This document shows positions 59,501 through 64,000 of a stretch of DNA of 64,000 nucleotides, one piece after another. Each line of letters starts with the position of its first letter. The stretch's first letter is position 1. Origin of the DNA: Anas platyrhynchos (taxonomy: Eukaryota; Chordata; Aves; Anseriformes; Anatidae); assembly GCF_047663525.1 (NCBI RefSeq), contig NC_092601.1, positions 16,019,501 through 16,083,500 on the forward strand, read 5' to 3'. The translations under genes were made by a program, and so were the position numbers. The notes below the pieces were generated by a model. That model was not told where the DNA came from. It saw only the letters and a list, made by a program, of their open reading frames with translations, and ran no database searches.

Positions 59501-62500
59501 TGGGCTTTATAAACTTTCCAGGAAGGTCTGTTTGATCAGATAGGAAAAAATATCTAAACTATTTTTCATACAGGCTTCATTTTTACTCATCAGAGTGCTA
59601 CGAGTAGTAATATCAGGAAATAGATTCACAGGCAGAAGTATGATTTTTAAGTTAACGATGTTCATTTAATTTCAACTCTTGTCTCCTCGATGTGCCTCCT
59701 CCTAATGCTCTAAATAGCTCTTCTGCCTCTTTGATGTTTACACCCTTCAAATGCATAAAGACAGTTCTCTACAATTCCTCATTTTGCCAAGCAATACATA
59801 CTTAGTGCTTTTCATCTCTCTCCATAAATCAATCCCTTTCCTCCAACAGGAGTTAGAATAGGATTTTTTTTTCCTTATTAGATTTGTACTGAGAATTTCT
59901 TTTCAGAAACAGATAAATGATACAAGGCTTTTTCATGACAAAGCATCCTATCATACATTATTAGCAAACACTTCCACAGTGTAACAGGAATAAAAATAGA
60001 AGTGGGCTATAAAAAAGAATGTATAGTGGGATGGCATCTAATCTCACAGCATGGCACTAAAAGTGGAGCAGTTCCTTCACATTTCTTTGCAAATCTTCAA
60101 GGAAAGATCCAGGAGTCCTAAGAAATGCTTTGCATCTTTTACTTAAGGATTTAGTTAAATTTCTATGCAATCTTTGACATCAAGTTAATGAATTTTCTCC
60201 TTATTCAAGAAGCCCACCTATTGCCTGCAGCGCGATTGAAGCTGCAGATCCTTCCCAGCCAGCTCCGCTGCTGCTCCCTGCCTTGCTTTCCTCCCCTGTG
60301 TCTCAGCTCAGGGATGTCTGTGCCTGTCCTCTTCCACAAAACTTTAACTGAGAAACTGCCTGGGTTAAAAACGCTTTCAGTTCCCACTTATCTCAAAAAA
60401 AACAAGCATTTTTTTATTACTGGTTTCCAGCAGAAGCAGTCAGATACGAACTAGCCAGTGCTCTCACCTGGCAGGCCAGGTTAACAAGTATGTGATGTGC
60501 TTTTAGGATTGCTGCTTCGGATGGATCCTTCCTGCACCCTCCGATCGAGATGGCTGTGCTGTGCTTTAGAGGCTGCACTGATAAAGAGTTCCTGGGAAAA
60601 ATTCGCCCTCAGATTTCCCATATTTCTGAAAGCAATTTTGGTTGAAGTCCAGCAAGCCCTGCAAAAATGATTTTCAAATGAAATTACGAATGAAAGACGA
60701 ATACTCAAATAGACAACAATTTCAGCAGCTATTTGTCAGAAGCAGCCCAGGACCCAGGAGGTTTCCCTGCCTGGCGACTGCTGCCCTGGGACGTAGGCAC
60801 GTGTAGCTGTGCATGGGTGGCCTGATCTTTCCTGCATTGCTCTTCCAGCTATGAATGTGAGGAAAGGTGAGGCTGATTGATGGGTTTATTTTCCCTGCTT
60901 GTGGTTTCAAGGGTGAATTTGAGAAGGGGATTTTTCCCCAGGGGCCTGAACACCCCAGCAGGGCTGGCTGCTGGGTCTCCAAGTTTACCTGGGAGCAAAT
61001 ACAGGGACAAGTAGGGGCAAGGAAGGTTAAAATCCAAGCTTTTTTTTTTTTTTTTTTTTTGGAATTTAAATAAATGTAGCAAATAATAAGCTGTGCTGCT
61101 GCAGCAAACATCCAGGGAGGGAGCCTGGAGGTAGCTTCTGTCATTTCACAAAGGAGCAGGTGCTCCAAAGGAAACCAATATCTGAAACTTTCAGCAAAGT
61201 GCCAAAGATCTTTTCTGGAGCTGCTGCCAGCCAGCAGAGAGGAGGCAGGAAAAACCAGCACAAAGCCAACGTGGCTTTGTAATGAACCAAAGCAGTGCCA
61301 GGAGTTGCTGTGCACTGGGGTTTTATGACCGTGCATTTTAATGTCTTATTGTTCTTGTCCTTAGCCCTGGGTTAGCACAGCAGTGGGTCAGGCTGCTTCC
61401 CCCTGATGGCTCCTTGTCAGATGCTTTTGGCACCACTGCAGATTTCTGTCTGATGCAGAAGGTGCCCCTCAGCCAGCCCAAACCTGAAAGGTAGACTTTT
61501 TAAACTCAGTTTCGTATTTCCAAAATGGATAGTGCTCTTTTGGCCTCTTTCAACTGTCTTCCCTGATATGTGCATGAATGTCAGCTCCCCTCCCTGGGGA
61601 GGCTGAGAACCGTTCAGTTCTGCTATTCCTCCAGAAAACAGAATCCTGTAACTGCTCCTGCTGCTGTTGCACAGAATTTCAGTGCAGCAAGAAAATGACA
61701 GGTAGGAAGTCAATTCCAGTTGTGGGTTAGTGAGAAGCACAGATCGACCACTTCAATTTAAAAACAAAATATAAGCGGCGTTTTTGGTATTTAAATGCTG
61801 TTGGTGAGAAGCAATTGTGTACCTTGGTGTACAGGTAAGGACACAGGGAAGCAGAAACTAGGCTATGCTGTGGTTCAGGCACTGAGCTCCTCACCCCAAC
61901 CTTGTGACTGCTGCAGCTCTCCTCTGCTTGTGACAGGAGCAGCAGATGCTCTCCTAATACCAAGATCCTCAGGCAACTTCCCAGATTTTTGAATCTCCAG
62001 GAATTTTCTCTCCCAGGACAGACTTTGGCCGCAGATGCCCTGGGGCTTGCAGGCAGCTGAGTGCAGCCAGACACAGACAACCTGCTGCTTCCCCAGGCAG
62101 ACCCCCCTGGCCCTACGTTGCCTCCTGCTCAGCTTTGACCATGCCGGGGGCTGTGCTCATACCTTCCCCAGGTGGATATCAAACCTGGCTTTGGAGAACC
62201 TCTTCAAAGGCCAAAAAAATGCCCTCTGCCCTTCTCGCTGGCTGCATGGAAGTTTTTCCTTGGGGCTCCTGCTATTCTGTGGAGTGTGCATGTAGGTGTT
62301 TCTATATGCTCACACAGACACGTGTGTGTAAATACGCTCATGTTTGCGAAGTCAGAACCAGCACAAGCTGTCTGTGTTTGCGGCACATTCTGTTTCTCAG
62401 GGCAACATTTAGACTGAAGTCCCTGAAGAAAAGCCTCTTGCTGAGTGTTTCCAGCATGGCTAACCCTCCTGGGCTTTCATTTCCTGACTGGCTTTTAATG

Positions 62501-64000
62501 GAATGTAAAGAACAGAAATAATATCTTCCATTAAAACTTTATTAGGTAGCTCCTCCACTTAAGAGAGCTGTTTCGCTTACTCCCAGCCAAATGAATCCTG
62601 GTGACTGAAAGCTAAACATGAGGATTCAAGAGGAGGAGGGGGAAGCAGAAAGCCACCTGCAATCTTGAAATGATGGAGACCAGCAGTGTGGGGGGCTCGG
62701 TGACCTGCCTGGGAAGATGTTCACAGCTCGATGCAGAGTCCTGGGCCAGAGCTGGATGTGATGGGACACAAAAACAAGTGCCTGGGCACTTCATTTCTTA
62801 GCAGGGGGCATCTGCAAATGTACACCCCCCACTTTTATATCCTGCTGATTTCCACTGAAGTCTGTTATAATTACTGGGAGCATCAGACATCTGCTCACTT
62901 CCATGGATGTTGCTAAGGCTACTGGTGGCTGACTGATGTGTGGTTACCACCGGAGAGCAGCCTGAGTGGCAGCAGCTGACCTTCTTTGGAGCATCTGTAT
63001 CGCCGCTCACCTTCCCTCTGGCTTTTGCTGTGACCTTTGGATACAGATCGATCCCAGATTAGTGTCTGTTAACAATAAATACTTTAAAATTAGGATCCAA
63101 GCAGAGAAGTTCTGAAAAGGTTAGATAAGCTTGGGGCAAGTTAGCACAAGACCCTGCTCTTGTGCTGGAGGTTGGTCTGTGAGATCTATTTTCCACAAGT
63201 GTCTTCCAGTCCTATTACCTTTGATTGTAGAGCACAAACAGCTGGGCAGCCCTAGGACGGTGGAGTCTGGCACCTGCGTTGTCTAAGCTGGGTTGCACAA
63301 AGCCCTGATACAGTCTAGGGGATGGGCTATAACTTATTTTTCTTGGCACTCCCTGGTGTGTTGATAGAACGAGCGTTCTGCCAAGCAAAGATGGATAAAT
63401 GCATCCAGCTGGACTGGCTTTAGTTTGTGAGTGGCAGGTGAGGGTTTTTCATTTTCCCCTTGGACAGTTATACTGTCTTTAACACTCCATTTGCAAGCTT
63501 CTGACTACACAAATGTATCAGTGCACACATACACACAATATGGAGGCTGTAGGCTGTGTAACACGCTTTAATCTAGATGCTTGCAGAAGCCATGTAGGAA
63601 ACCCACAGAATATTTCCTGATCATCAGCTATGAACTAGTTAAGCGGAAACTTTGATCAATAAAATCAAAGCTGTTTTGTGCATCTTTGCAACATCATCTG
63701 TTCAGTAACCAAGAACTCTAGGGGTAAAAGTGTGTCACGGGTGATGTAAAGCTGCTTCAGTGCCCCAGCAGTACAGGAGAATTGAAGTAATGAACAGAAA
63801 TGCTCAGTTAGAGCTTTTTCCATATTTTATGTTAATCATTAGGGTAGAGCTGAAATTAGCTTTAATTGATATTAAGCACTGAAAAAAATGAATCCTCTGG
63901 AGAATGAGTCTCTTTAACCTTTAATGATGCAGTAAATAAAATATGCTGTCAACATTTGTGCAATAGTAAGGGTTTTCAAAATTCCGTGTCTGTATGGCGA

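Larger units (their letters stand above)
42406..64000. other. Intergenic DNA downstream of CYP3A, no supportable gene
   Basis: About 21.6 kb. The many open frames are short, lack recognisable domains and overlap on both strands. Simple repeats are listed separately. T or A runs also occur at 47401-47414, 58398-58413, 58674-58694 and 61040-61060. AT-rich blocks at 46270-46480, 47690-47850, 49740-50230 and 63800-63960 look like possible regulatory elements. By synteny FOXK1 would be next, but no CpG island or forkhead-associated coding exon is seen before 64 kb. Confidence 0.75.

Noticed and set aside
60722-61336. 204-codon open frame on the minus strand, the longest in the window
   Set aside because: It reads through the T run at 61040-61060 as a lysine run, has no recognisable domain, and no splice or promoter context; best seen as chance.
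42406-64000. First exon or promoter of FOXK1
   Set aside because: No CpG island and no forkhead-associated or forkhead coding sequence was found; the gene, if syntenic, starts beyond the window.
1-64000. Endogenous retrovirus, other viral insert or transposase gene
   Set aside because: No gag, pol, env, transposase or LTR-pair signal was recognised on either strand; only one short CR1 end.

Overview
The window is vertebrate nuclear DNA and most likely avian. The evidence is short introns in a recognisable P450 gene, very sparse interspersed repeats, and one fragment that looks like the 3' end of a CR1 LINE, the dominant avian retroposon. No prokaryotic genes, RNA genes, CRISPR arrays or intact mobile elements were seen. 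The species cannot be fixed from the sequence alone.

Two protein genes are supported, both on the + strand. Positions 4443-16757 hold the last five coding exons of a Sidekick gene, best matched to SDK1. They encode the end of the final fibronectin III domain, the single transmembrane helix and the cytoplasmic tail, which ends in a PDZ-binding C-terminus (GFSSFV). The rest of this large gene lies upstream of the window. A long 3'UTR follows, probably ending near 20.3 kb. After about 9 kb of intergenic DNA comes a complete 13-exon cytochrome P450 family 3A gene (coding 29622-41335, 507 residues). Every splice junction fits, and 12 of its 13 coding-exon lengths equal those of human CYP3A4 as I recall them. 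Its 3'UTR probably ends near 42.4 kb. From there to 64 kb no gene can be supported.

The order SDK1 - CYP3A, same strand, fits what I recall of the ancestral amniote CYP3A locus between SDK1 and FOXK1. No FOXK1 exon is visible, so if it is present it lies beyond 64 kb. The two genes have unrelated jobs: synaptic/homophilic adhesion for SDK1, and ER-membrane monooxygenation of steroids and xenobiotics for CYP3A. The arrangement is synteny, not a functional unit.

I found no convincing new biological system. The points most worth a second look are: a near-consensus DR4 nuclear-receptor element about 2.2 kb upstream of the CYP3A start; an unusual Pro-Gly-Gly in CYP3A substrate-recognition site 5, encoded by a C7G6 palindrome; a four-residue extension in CYP3A exon 9; an RFX X-box-like palindrome beside a CCAAT box in the last SDK1 intron; and several AT-rich intergenic blocks that may be conserved regulatory elements. 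All regulatory calls are inference from motifs.
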